Shown here: piece after piece, positions 25,082 to 34,513 of the stretch
Layout: each line of letters starts with the position of its first letter
Numbering within the stretch: the first letter of the stretch is position 1
NCBI RefSeq assembly: GCF_030216305.1
Contig: NZ_JASOKT010000003.1
Span: 117,693-181,692 of the forward strand
Direction of reading: 5' to 3'
Source of the DNA: Actinotignum timonense
GTDB lineage: Bacteria; Actinomycetota; Actinomycetes; Actinomycetales; Actinomycetaceae
DNA: 64,000 bases
Position numbers and translations under genes: made by a program
Notes under the pieces: generated by a model
Database searches by the model: none
Told to the model about the DNA's origin: nothing
What the model saw: only the letters and a program-made list of their open reading frames with translations

Positions 25082-27328
25082 TTAGGATTTACCATTATTC
25101 TCCGTTCGTGCCATCATCATGTCGTAGTGATACTTGTGCGCGCCATTCGCCTCTTTGTAAAAAACATTCTTAAAAAGCTCTAACCAAAGATCGGTATTTT
25201 CCGATTCGGGTAGATAGTCGTCTGCCTCTATAATGGAATGTGACCCAGTGTTAGTCCAGGCAATAAGGGCCTTATGCATTACCTGTTCCTCGAGCGGGAG
25301 ATCTTCTCCAAGGTAATTTAAGTTCTGCAGGCCAACAAGATCTACAAAGTACGTCTCTAGAATCCTACGAAGAACGTTGGGGAGCCAGGGTTTTACGCGA
25401 TGTGGACTAGACTTTGCAATTGCCACTTCGTCCCAGAGCTCCTGGTAAGAGTTGCGGATAGGATTCCTTTTCTCGGGTCCCTGAATACGATTTGGGCTGG
25501 GTGAAAGTTTACGAATTCGATAAAAAGCTACATTTTTTGGATTTTGATTTCTATATTGTACACAAAGCTCATTATGAAAGCGTCTATTATGTGTGAGGAT
25601 AATGAGCTGCTTCACGCGGTCATGCGTTCCTTCTTTAACTTGTTCGATAAGTCGTCTGATGAGCCAGGAAACAACGAACATAATCTCAGAGTCGAGGCTT
25701 GAAATAGGGTCATCAATTACGGCGACTATGTGGTCCGTTTCGTCATCCTGCTTAACGGAAAATAGGGAGTGGTAGAAATACAAGAATGTGATGAAGGTTC
25801 GCTCCCCTTCGCTTAATGATTCAATATCAACCAGATTGCCATTCGGTCGGACTAACTTGTAGCCATCCGAATTTCCGGAAGCAGAACAGAGTTTAAAACT
25901 CCGAAAACGTGCATCCTCGAGGAGACTGTTTATTAGGTCGATTGTGCGCTGACTTGAGGTTGAACGCGAGTGAAGATCCTTTAAATTGTTGCTTATCTCG
26001 GTAAGGTCGGAGTCTAATCTATTAATCTTCCCGGAGAGCCCTGCAAGCTTTTTATTTAGCCTTTCCTCCGAATGATTAAACGAGTCGATTAGATCCTTGA
26101 GGCGTTCATTCACGAAGAATTTCCAGGATTGCGTTTGGATTCTTTCCCATTCTTTTTCCGAATTCTGCCACCGGTCATTTAAATTACTAATATCGAGATT
26201 GGCCTCAGTTACGAGTCGATCCAGCGCATCGTATTTATCAGTGATCATTGCCGGGGCGATTGGCGTTGAAGGGCTTGCAAGTTTTTGTGTGAGGCTGCTT
26301 TGCAATTGGCGTATTGCGCTTTTTATATTCTCGAAAACTAAAGTAACGTGATCGACCGGTGCGAAACGAGCTAGTTTTCCAACATGTTCCCTTTCGTAAG
26401 CCGTAATTTCCTGATGTGCGGAATCTAAAATTGGCCTGAAGCTTTGAATGGCGGCGATAGCGTTTCGGTAAGTGGCGTCGAATAGGCTCTCAATCTTAGA
26501 TTTTAATTCTTCTGAAACTTCTTGTTGGCAGAATGGGCAAATGTTATTGGTATTGTGTTGATCATTAAGGTAGTCAATTCCCTCCCTAACCCAATCGGAA
26601 TTTGAGAGGGAATTAACCAATGCAGATAGCGGAACGTCAGCGCTCCCGACGATCGGTTTACTGAGCAATGAATAGAAGCCTTGTGCATTCCGAAAGGCCG
26701 AGGGAGGGCCCGGGAAGGTGCTAATGGCACTTTCAGTTTCGCTCATTTGGTTTAGGTCGTTTGCCATTTTTTCGAGACTGTCAAAGGTTCCGTCTTGAGG
26801 GTTATAAGGTTCGGACGCTACACGCAGAGCTTCTTCGAGGCATTTCCTTTTATTTCCTTTTGTTTTCGGCATTTTTTGCCTTAAAACATCGGGGATTGAA
26901 TCGAGCCGTTCCCAAATTTTTTCTTGCAGGGCCTTCTTTTCGGTCTCTAATTCATCAGCGGTGTTGGTGTGGTCGGCTTTATAATTCGCTAATTTTTCGT
27001 TTAGTTCATTTTGCTTTTCCGTGAGGTCGTCAATTTTCTTGAGGGTTTCAGCGCTGTCTTCGCCGAGAAGAAATACACCAGGTTCTTCACCTTCCGGTCT
27101 CGCAAAGACGGATCGAGCGTAATTCCTATTATATACGCGAATTGTATCAGGATCACCTTCCCAGTGGACTGCTTGGTTACCTTCAGGCGATAAAGTTGTC
27201 AAAAACTCACTTATTGTTGTTTTGCCCGAGCCGTTTGGTCCATAGATATGGTTAATAGCTTCGAGGTTGTTGAGTCCGGCATCGACGGCGAAACAGGGGA
27301 AACCTTCAAGGATGATGTTTTTAATCAT
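25082..27328 (-). CDS. RloC-like AAA_13 ATPase, putative tRNA anticodon nuclease
   Basis: A 748-residue SMC/Rad50-like ATPase. It has Walker A GPNGSGKTTIS (about residue 30), long coiled coils around a zinc-hook CPFC (Cys264, Cys267), the signature LSEGERTFITF, Walker B IAVIDDPISSLDSE and the H-loop LILTHNRRFHNEL. RloC and PrrC proteins join such a motor to a C-terminal anticodon nuclease with an Arg-x3-Glu...His triad. Here LPNVLRRILETYF gives Arg654/Glu658, with His697 (TNTGSHSI) as candidate third residue. The gene is clearly richer in A+T than its neighbours, which suggests recent transfer. It sits beside a restriction-modification-like operon, as RloC often does. The nuclease role is inference. 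Confidence 0.75.
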   Translation of the reverse strand: MIKNIILEGFPCFAVDAGLNNLEAINHIYGPNGSGKTTISEFLTTLSPEGNQAVHWEGDPDTIRVYNRNYARSVFARPEGEEPGVFLLGEDSAETLKKIDDLTEKQNELNEKLANYKADHTNTADELETEKKALQEKIWERLDSIPDVLRQKMPKTKGNKRKCLEEALRVASEPYNPQDGTFDSLEKMANDLNQMSETESAISTFPGPPSAFRNAQGFYSLLSKPIVGSADVPLSALVNSLSNSDWVREGIDYLNDQHNTNNICPFCQQEVSEELKSKIESLFDATYRNAIAAIQSFRPILDSAHQEITAYEREHVGKLARFAPVDHVTLVFENIKSAIRQLQSSLTQKLASPSTPIAPAMITDKYDALDRLVTEANLDISNLNDRWQNSEKEWERIQTQSWKFFVNERLKDLIDSFNHSEERLNKKLAGLSGKINRLDSDLTEISNNLKDLHSRSTSSQRTIDLINSLLEDARFRSFKLCSASGNSDGYKLVRPNGNLVDIESLSEGERTFITFLYFYHSLFSVKQDDETDHIVAVIDDPISSLDSEIMFVVSWLIRRLIEQVKEGTHDRVKQLIILTHNRRFHNELCVQYRNQNPKNVAFYRIRKLSPSPNRIQGPEKRNPIRNSYQELWDEVAIAKSSPHRVKPWLPNVLRRILETYFVDLVGLQNLNYLGEDLPLEEQVMHKALIAWTNTGSHSIIEADDYLPESENTDLWLELFKNVFYKEANGAHKYHYDMMMARTENNGKS

Positions 27329-27478
27329 GATTCTCCTAGCCTACAGATGGGGTGAGGATCGTTTATTGGGCGGTTGGTTGTTTGAGTGCCGTGCTGTTAT
27401 TTGCAACGATATGAAAAACAGTTCCGAAGTGAATATTCAAATGAAAAATAGAAAGGAATTTCATTTTGGTTAGGCTCC

Positions 27479-28750
27479 TTATGAGAGGGCTCGGTCGATA
27501 GCTAGACGTATAAAACTCTCGCTCCCCTTGTCATAGCGGTACCGGGTGTTTTCCCCGTTTTGAATAAGTTCGACGGCGGTGGCGATGGCTTCGCGCGGGA
27601 CGATGAACCATTCGCTTGGGTCGTAGTTTTTACCCTCGCTATCGATTTGCGAGAGCGATACTTTTACGTCCGCGAAGATCTGGTGGAGCAGGTGCTCAAG
27701 TTTCGCGGCGTTCACATCGTAGGTCACGTACGTGTCCACGATTTCGACGGGCGCCATGAGGTATGTAGGTGATTGTTCCGCGCCGGCGATGCGCTTTTCT
27801 ACCGGTCCGCGCGAGAACCCAATCTTGTGGAGGTTGCGCAGGCTGGAGATCTGCGGATCTGTGGAGAGCGAGCGAAGCACGTAGATTCACCCGGTTGGAG
27901 TTTCGTCCGGGGAAGCTTCGCTGGCAATTTCACTAGATGCCTCAACGTCCGCAGAGGGCTCGGCGTAGGCAAGATCGTAAGCAATATCGGCGGGTTGGGT
28001 GATGATCCGGCCGTCTTCTTCAGCCATTCGTCCCGCGAGGGATTGGCGGTAGAGATCGGATTCTGTTCCGTTTTCAAAAATAACCCGAAGACGCTGCCTG
28101 GTAATCGTTTTGCCGGCACTGGTGACAGTTTTTTCGTCCTCGCCTTCGGAGTCGACGTATCCCATAACACCGTTCAGGACGAAATACAGTCCGTCCCGAA
28201 TCACGTTGATTCCCGTTTCTATGCTCTTATAAGGCTTCTGCTCCACAACCCCGGCTGATAGCTGTGCATGCTTCGCTTTGAAAAGCGGCTCAAACTTCTC
28301 AAACTCTTTTGCTTTCACGCGCTTCGCCACGTAGTCCGGCGCTGCATTAGTCCGCGGCGGCGCAGCGGGGAGCCGGGACACATCGGTGATCCCGTATCCG
28401 TCGTCCAGGAGGTTGAACTCATCGGAGGCCAGAACATCGTCGATGCTCTGCGGGGCTTCTTCGCGGGTGAGTAGCCCGAATTCAGTGTCGAGGTCCTTGA
28501 GCTTTTCTAGCTTTTCGGGATCGGCACGGATTCCTTCCAGGCGCGCCCCGAGCTTGCGTTCTCCGATAGCGCGGGTGTGCGGATCAGGTTCGCGCCCTTC
28601 TTTGGCGCGGAAGTCCACGATTTCCAGGAAGGCGCGTTCTAGCCGGTCTTCGCTGGTGAAACGCCGCGGGGCCGGAGGGGCGTCAAGCAACCCTTCGGTA
28701 TCGGAGGCGAGGATCTTCGCGAATTCTGCTTCAAAATCGAAATCAGCCAC
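27479..28750 (-). pseudogene. GIY-YIG nuclease gene interrupted by one in-frame TGA
   Basis: The first part (28750 to 27887, 287 residues) is an N-terminal region ending ...ETPTG. A TGA at 27889-27887 follows, and the same frame then continues for 135 codons as IYVLRSLSTD...LHKIGFSRG, EKRIAGAEQSPTYLMAP and EWFIVP. This is a complete GIY-YIG-type catalytic domain (IYV, then HKIGFSRG as the second motif). The stop falls exactly at the residue before IYV, so it removes the whole nuclease domain. No other stop or frameshift is present, so the mutation is recent, a sequencing error, or read through. A GTG at 27880 could restart but would lose the first strand. It follows the helicase with a TAGTG overlap. 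Confidence 0.8.
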
Positions 28751-30879
28751 TAGTTCTCATCCTCCTGGGAAGCATCGGCGCTCGCGGTACGTGCCGGCAC
28801 CGGCACATCTTCGGCGTGCTTGCCGCCGCTGCGCATTGCTGCGGGTTCGCTCTGCTCCACCCCAGCCTCAGCTTCAGCCGCAGCTTCTGCGGCCGCTTCT
28901 GCCGCCGCTTTCTCAGCATCATGCTTTGCTTTTTCACGTTGCAGGATGAGCAGGCCTTCGGCGTACAGTTTCTCGGTGGGGTCGTCGCTGCGCACGTCCG
29001 GGCGGCGGCCATTGACCTTGACCCAGTCGGTGATTGCGGGCCACATCTCCATTGCTTCTTCGGGCTTCAGGGTGATGCGGGTAGCGGCAATGGCATCTTG
29101 GATGATGCGCAGCACCGGGCTGGAGACCTGCTTGGACATCACTTCGAAGGCCTTCTGGAAGGGGTTGATGGATTCGATGAGGTCGATGTTGATCTCATCA
29201 ATATCCACGAACTTGTTCCCCGCTTCCACGAAACGCCGGTCGCCCACGGTCCGCACTTCGCCAGATTTGATCACGGAGGAGACCACCACTTGCTGGCGGA
29301 TTTGCTCGACTTCTTTCTCAGTGATGTCCGGGTAGGTTTGGCGAATGATGCGCGGGATAAGCACCTTGTTGATCACTTCGGGTTCCGCAGCCCCGGCCGC
29401 GGCCCGCGCCACCTGATCATCTTGCAAAATATTGGCCTTCAGGTCATCGATACCGGTGGCGATAATCTCCTTGGCGCGCTTGGTAGACGGTTCCACCAGG
29501 CCCTTGACTTCCAGGGTGCCGGGATCTGGGGTTTCGTCCGTGTTGCGCTTGGCCCGGAAGTTGTAGTTCGGGGCAAGTACCTGCTCCATGAGCAGTGCCG
29601 CGGTGATGCCTTTCAGCACGTTATTAACGGAGAGCGTCACTTCGTTTTGGGTGGCATCCGGTTCGGCCAACAGGTTGGTGAATTGCGCGTGGCTTTTCCC
29701 GGGACTATCGCGGGTGACGCGCCCGATAATCTGGATGAGTTCGGTATGCGAGGCGCGGTAACCAACCGTGAGGGCGTGTTCCGCGAAAGGCCAGTCGAAA
29801 CCTTCTTTTGCCATGCCGAGCGCGATGATGATGTCAGCAGCGTCGCGATTCTTCGCGGCCACATCGGTCAAATACACCAGGGTCTTAGCGCGCGCTTTCT
29901 CATCACTATCATCCACAAGATCGGCCACACGCAGCACGGCACCGGTATCACGCCGCCGCACGAAGATCATGCAGTCGTCCCCGGGGAAACGCGGCTCTAC
30001 CTGCGCAACCTCTTCGGGCGAAAGCACCTCGCCAATAATATCGAGGATCTTCCCGACTTCTTCGTACTTATCCTTGGTGGATTCCCCGGAGTTCACGGAG
30101 GGGATATGCAGAATAGTTTTCTTGTCGAGGTCCAGCACTTCCGCGATGGCGTCGGTGTAACGACCCTGGTAGAAGTGGTGGCCAATCCCCAGCGTTTTCA
30201 GGTACTGGTAGCCGTTGAGCTGGTCGTAATAGTTGAAGGTGACGGGCGTGAATTTCGCTTCGTCTTTCGGATCCAGCACGGGCACGGAGTCCCCGCGGAA
30301 GTAGGAGCCGGTCATGGCGATGATATGCGCGTCGGATTGCTCCATAATGGCGTGCAGCACGGAGCCGAGCCTGTTGTTGTCTAGGTCCGCGGAGACGTGA
30401 TGGAATTCGTCAATCGCGATCACGCAGCCGTTGAAATCCTCGGGTTTGGCCTGTTCAAAGGCGAAACGCAGGGTGGCATGCGTGCAGACGAGCGTGGCGT
30501 CCGGCCCTTCCAGGAAACGCAGGAATGCGGCGACTTTCGATTCGTTGCTGCCGGGTGTGCACAGGTTGTTCGCGGCTTTGACGTCCCAATCCGCAAAGAA
30601 GCCGTAGGTAGTGAGGTCGGTGGGCGCGAAGGACGCACCGATGGAGCGTTCGGGTACCGCCACGATGACCTTGCGCCGGCCCTGGTTGAAGAGCTTATCA
30701 AGCGCAATAAACATGAGCGCACGCGATTTCCCGGAAGCGGGCGGCGCCTTGATGAGCAGGTACTGGGAGGCGCGCTGTTCATAGGCACGAGCCTGCATTT
30801 CCCGCATCCCGAGCTCATCAGTGGCAACCGATTTCCCGGTTTGCGCATAGGTCACGTCGACAACGTTTTCGGTGGCCAC
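28750..30879 (-). CDS. DEAD/DEAH-type helicase of the restriction-modification-like operon
   Basis: A superfamily 2 helicase/translocase of 709 residues. Motif I is KAPPASGKSRALMF (about residue 45), motif II is IAIDEFHHVSAD (DEFH), motif III is AMTGSYF, and motif VI is QIIGRVTRDSPGK (about residue 385). The C-terminal 250 residues hold a family-specific domain and a charged Ala/Glu-rich tail. It starts 3 bp after the methyltransferase gene and overlaps the nuclease gene by one base. The three thus form one transcription unit, probably for methylation-dependent DNA discrimination and attack on foreign DNA. Confidence 0.87.
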   Translation of the reverse strand: MATENVVDVTYAQTGKSVATDELGMREMQARAYEQRASQYLLIKAPPASGKSRALMFIALDKLFNQGRRKVIVAVPERSIGASFAPTDLTTYGFFADWDVKAANNLCTPGSNESKVAAFLRFLEGPDATLVCTHATLRFAFEQAKPEDFNGCVIAIDEFHHVSADLDNNRLGSVLHAIMEQSDAHIIAMTGSYFRGDSVPVLDPKDEAKFTPVTFNYYDQLNGYQYLKTLGIGHHFYQGRYTDAIAEVLDLDKKTILHIPSVNSGESTKDKYEEVGKILDIIGEVLSPEEVAQVEPRFPGDDCMIFVRRRDTGAVLRVADLVDDSDEKARAKTLVYLTDVAAKNRDAADIIIALGMAKEGFDWPFAEHALTVGYRASHTELIQIIGRVTRDSPGKSHAQFTNLLAEPDATQNEVTLSVNNVLKGITAALLMEQVLAPNYNFRAKRNTDETPDPGTLEVKGLVEPSTKRAKEIIATGIDDLKANILQDDQVARAAAGAAEPEVINKVLIPRIIRQTYPDITEKEVEQIRQQVVVSSVIKSGEVRTVGDRRFVEAGNKFVDIDEINIDLIESINPFQKAFEVMSKQVSSPVLRIIQDAIAATRITLKPEEAMEMWPAITDWVKVNGRRPDVRSDDPTEKLYAEGLLILQREKAKHDAEKAAAEAAAEAAAEAEAGVEQSEPAAMRSGGKHAEDVPVPARTASADASQEDEN

Positions 30880-30881
30880 GG

Positions 30882-33632
30882 CTATTTCCCTTCTGCTTCG
30901 ATCATCTGTTGATACTTCGCGAACAGCACCGCGAGGCGTTCCTCATCGGATGCGAACGGGGTGCTCTTGTAAAGTCTATCGACCGCTTCGTCAATTTTTT
31001 CGTGCGCTTCGCGGAGGTTGCGTGGCATGAGGTCCGGGTCGTAGAGTTCCGCGAGTGTTTTTTCGCAGTGGTATTCGCGTACATCGAGTACGCGTAGCGC
31101 ACGTTTCGTGAGTTCTTCTTTCGACGACGCCGACAACTCTGGCACGGGGAAAGTGTTATAAACCAAGGTATTCGAGTAACGTAGCCGGGTTTCTAATCTG
31201 CCGCCAACTGCTCGCAGCCAGGCCATGTGCATCTTCGAGGTCAGCAAGGCGAACAGCCAAGGTTCAGCATCATAAACAGCGAATGCCAGGTTTGAAATCA
31301 CTGTGTTCGCATCGAGGTACCCGACGGGAACGTACTCACGCCGTTCGGAAGAAACACTTGGAACGATAATCGAATCCGTGGGCTTATAGGACCGTTGCTT
31401 AAATCTGTGTGGTTGCTCAGCAAATTCCACTGTGCTGGGAGCTTTGCTCTGCAGCCGTTCAGCTCGGACACGTTCGAGCCGTTTCGCAATGGCGGGAATG
31501 TGCTGTGTCTCGGCGACGCAATCGTCATCTATCCACAAACAAAATCTGTCGTTTCCACGGATATATTCGGCACTTCCTACATAGTGCTTGATGAATTTTT
31601 CGGATTCAGGATAGTTGGTGAGGAGCTTTTCTACGTCCGCGGGTTCGAGAATCAAATGCCCGCCATCAGTTGGTTTAGAGCCGTATGCCATGGGTGGAAA
31701 TCCGGATGAGAGTGGCTGCCGATGCTTAGTAATAATGACATCGTCACCTTCAGCGAGGTAGGCATTAATATGCTTGACCGGTTTCTCAATCCCGTCACTA
31801 AATAGGCGTTTGGGAGCATTCGAAGCATTCCGGAGGCTGAGAACGATGACGGTCACCCCAGCATTGTGAGAGGCGTTATTACTCCACTTGAACGACGTGT
31901 AGGCATAGCTGATTTCGATGCCGCCGGTAAGAACAAAGGGGAAGAGGAGACCGACGTGATCGCCCTGGGTAATGGAGTTGGTACTCACGAAAGCCAGTTG
32001 AGCGGCAGTGCCTCGAATGTAATCAGCACCCTTGAGGAACCAAAGTGAGATGTAGTCAAGGTTCTTCGAGTACTTTTGTTCATCGAAATAGAGGGCCAGA
32101 TCCTCCTTCTGGCTGGCCGACTGCATGCTGGATCCTACATAGGGTGGGTTTCCGATTAAATAAATTTCGTCGGTGCCGTTGTTGGGGCAGACCTCGTTCC
32201 AGTCGATGCGGGTGGCATTGCCGTGCACAATGTGCCCGGTTTCCTTGAGGGGGATCAGCGAAATATCTAGGCCGAACTTGGCTTTGAACTCCTGGTTCAT
32301 CTGGTGTTTGGCGATCCAGAGGGACAGGATGGCCATCTCCACGGAGATGTCGTCAATTTCGATGCCGTAGAAGTTCTCGATATTGATAACCGAGGAACCA
32401 AAGCCCAGGGTGGCAGCGCCGAGCTTTTCTTCCTCACCCATGCCGAGCAGGCCCCAGCGGCCCGCCGAAGAAAGAGAATCGATGCGATCCAGGATGGCAT
32501 GCTCAAGCTTGCGCAATTCCTTATATGCGATAACTAAAAAGTTGCCGCTGCCGCTGGCCGGATCAAAAAGCTTGATTTGTGAAATTCTTGCGAGGAGTTT
32601 CTTGAGCCGCGGTACCGATTCGCAGGCTTTGTCGTATTCGTTCCAGAGTTCATCCAGGAAGAGCGGCTTGATTGTTTTGAGGATATTGGGGACCGAAGTG
32701 TAGTGCTGGCCCAGGTTGGCGCGCTGGTCCTTATCCACCACCGCTTGGAACATGGAGCCGAAAATATCCGGGTTGATTTCTGACCAATCCAGGGTGCCGA
32801 GCTCCAGGAGTGAATCGCGCGCGTGCTTGGTGAATTGGGGGACTGTCAAAGAGGCGGCGTCGTCGTTATTAATGCGGAAAAGGCGACCGTTGACGTAGGG
32901 GAAGCTCTGCAAGTAGACGGGTTTATCGGACGCGTTGGGGGTGTCAAGCGCGTGGAAAAGTGCGGTGAGGAATGCGGCGGTGTCGGAGCCGTCGCGCTGG
33001 GTGTGCGAGCCGACCGCGCTGGTGAACTGGCCTTTTGTGAAGATGCCGGTGTCCTCCGCGAAGAAGCAGAAGAGGAGGCGGGTGAAGAAGATGTTGAGGC
33101 TGTGGGGAGATTTGTCCTCATGGAAGAGGTTGGGGTTGGCGGCGAGGAGTTCGTCGTACACCTTGCTCATGTGTTCGGCGGCGCGGCGGTCCGCGTGGGT
33201 ATCCGAGGAGAAGTGCTGTTTCTCCATATTCGCCCAGGGGAGGAAGAAGGTGAAATCGCTGGCGAGTTTGGCGAGGGGGATGCTGAGGGAATCGCCGGTT
33301 TTGGTGTCAATTGCGGCGAGGGATTCGTAATTCGTGGCGATGACGAAGCGGGTATTGAAACGGAGCGCGGCATCGCTGGTTTTCATTTCCTGTGCGGTGG
33401 CTATGAGGTCGCGGCTGGTTTCGGCCAGGTAGATCTTGTTTTTCCATACGATATCGCGATCCGGGTTCGCCGCGACGTTGAGCGAGCTGGCGGTGGTGGA
33501 ACGCAGGCGGGTGACGCTGGATTTGGAGATGCCGTACGCGAGGAGGAGGTCGAAGAAGAAATCGCGGGTGAAGGGCGCACGGGAGGTGAGTTTCTTGACG
33601 TTCTCCTCAATACTCTGGAGAGTGATGGCCAC
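30882..33632 (-). CDS. Class I SAM-dependent DNA methyltransferase, MmeI/YeeA-like
   Basis: An N6-adenine-type DNA methyltransferase of 916 residues. The SAM-binding motif FDPASGSGNFLVIAYKEL lies near residue 355 and the catalytic NPPY (IGNPPYVGS) near residue 495. YGIEIDDISVEMAILSLWIAKHQ between them and a long target-recognition region after about residue 600 follow the MmeI plan. The C-terminus (KTLAELYDPDLMPRNLREAHEKIDEAVDRLY) is the helical end seen in MmeI/YeeA proteins. I see no D-ExK nuclease motif at the N-terminus, so cleavage would fall to the downstream helicase and GIY-YIG nuclease. It diverges from the gene at 33812 across a 179-bp gap. Confidence 0.88.
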   Translation of the reverse strand: MAITLQSIEENVKKLTSRAPFTRDFFFDLLLAYGISKSSVTRLRSTTASSLNVAANPDRDIVWKNKIYLAETSRDLIATAQEMKTSDAALRFNTRFVIATNYESLAAIDTKTGDSLSIPLAKLASDFTFFLPWANMEKQHFSSDTHADRRAAEHMSKVYDELLAANPNLFHEDKSPHSLNIFFTRLLFCFFAEDTGIFTKGQFTSAVGSHTQRDGSDTAAFLTALFHALDTPNASDKPVYLQSFPYVNGRLFRINNDDAASLTVPQFTKHARDSLLELGTLDWSEINPDIFGSMFQAVVDKDQRANLGQHYTSVPNILKTIKPLFLDELWNEYDKACESVPRLKKLLARISQIKLFDPASGSGNFLVIAYKELRKLEHAILDRIDSLSSAGRWGLLGMGEEEKLGAATLGFGSSVINIENFYGIEIDDISVEMAILSLWIAKHQMNQEFKAKFGLDISLIPLKETGHIVHGNATRIDWNEVCPNNGTDEIYLIGNPPYVGSSMQSASQKEDLALYFDEQKYSKNLDYISLWFLKGADYIRGTAAQLAFVSTNSITQGDHVGLLFPFVLTGGIEISYAYTSFKWSNNASHNAGVTVIVLSLRNASNAPKRLFSDGIEKPVKHINAYLAEGDDVIITKHRQPLSSGFPPMAYGSKPTDGGHLILEPADVEKLLTNYPESEKFIKHYVGSAEYIRGNDRFCLWIDDDCVAETQHIPAIAKRLERVRAERLQSKAPSTVEFAEQPHRFKQRSYKPTDSIIVPSVSSERREYVPVGYLDANTVISNLAFAVYDAEPWLFALLTSKMHMAWLRAVGGRLETRLRYSNTLVYNTFPVPELSASSKEELTKRALRVLDVREYHCEKTLAELYDPDLMPRNLREAHEKIDEAVDRLYKSTPFASDEERLAVLFAKYQQMIEAEGK

Positions 33633-33799
33633 GGCCGGCTCCTTTCGCGGACGGGCCCGGGCGCGGCGCGGGTGCTGCGGCTCGGGCGGTACGTTCCTAT
33701 CTTAGAGGGGGCTTGCGACAGAAAATCGGTCATCTATGTCATGTACGCTGGGATGGAGACTCGCTGTGGGGTCGTGCGCAAAGGTATTACATCTATGGT

Positions 33800-33805
33800 T
33801 ATAAT
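33800..33805 (+). promoter_or_regulatory. Perfect TATAAT 6 bp before an ATG: leaderless-type promoter
   Basis: TATAAT ends 6 bases before the ATG at 33812, so transcription should start at or next to the start codon. No ribosome-binding site precedes the ATG, which agrees. No good -35 box is visible (TGCGCA at 33775-33780 is the nearest). Confidence 0.55.
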
Positions 33806-33811
33806 AGAACC

Positions 33812-34513
33812 ATGAGTAGTAATAGCTTCGGTCGGGATCCCTTTGACGAGGTTTACAGTCTTGCTCGCGGTGTTTTTGATGAACTCAACGAGGTTCTTAG
33901 TAACGGTATGGCGGCAGCGTTCGCGAATATGGGGATTCGATTAGCTGGATTATCTCGCAAAGAGCATCCGCATACTTTTGGGCTAATAATTCGAAGTGAA
34001 CTTCGCGACTACTTGGAGCGCTCTCAGTGGCTCGAAGGATGGCAGATTCGGGGCAAGTCGCAGTGCTTAGAAGAGCTGTTACTCGTGAAGCCTGAATGGG
34101 GCGTTGAAGTTCGGATGTTGAAAGAACGCTCAAACGATTCGACCTTGGCTACCGAAAAGTATCTTGGTAACCAACGGGAGAAATGCAATTCCGCAGAGGT
34201 TCAAGTTGCGATAGGTTTACCTATCGATCTTGAACCTCTGCCACCCGAAAATCCTTATAAATTCATCTTCTACTGGGATTATCTGGATCAAAATGGTCAA
34301 ATCGAAGGTTGTAAATGCCGCTTGGTAATGATTACAGGTCCTGGAGAAAATCGGATTCCGATACGTACATGGGTATCAATCCCTATTTCTACGGGAATTG
34401 CAGTGAGTGAAGAAGAAAAGTGGCAGTACGCCAGCGAAGACAATGGCTACGACTATTATGGGAGGCAGCCAAACGATAGTCCGGCAAACGGAGAATTGGA
34501 GTGCGGCCAATAG
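33812..34513 (+). CDS. Unknown protein paired with an XRE-ImmA/IrrE gene
   Basis: A 233-residue protein that I do not recognise. It is predicted soluble and rich in charged and aromatic residues. A central segment, LLLVKPEWGVEVRMLKERSN, has the E-V-x-x-x-K look of a nuclease beta-strand, but this is weak. The A+T content is higher than that of the surrounding genes, a sign of transfer. The ATG at 33812 has no ribosome site and sits directly behind TATAAT; the open frame upstream to 33713 is not used in this reading. Its last 13 bases overlap the start of the regulator-protease gene, so the two form a module, perhaps effector plus controller. Confidence 0.7.
   Translation: MSSNSFGRDPFDEVYSLARGVFDELNEVLSNGMAAAFANMGIRLAGLSRKEHPHTFGLIIRSELRDYLERSQWLEGWQIRGKSQCLEELLLVKPEWGVEVRMLKERSNDSTLATEKYLGNQREKCNSAEVQVAIGLPIDLEPLPPENPYKFIFYWDYLDQNGQIEGCKCRLVMITGPGENRIPIRTWVSIPISTGIAVSEEEKWQYASEDNGYDYYGRQPNDSPANGELECGQ

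Noticed and set aside
28816..30384. 522-residue frame on the + strand across the helicase
   Set aside because: The - strand encodes all helicase motifs; this frame shows no motif and no ribosome site.
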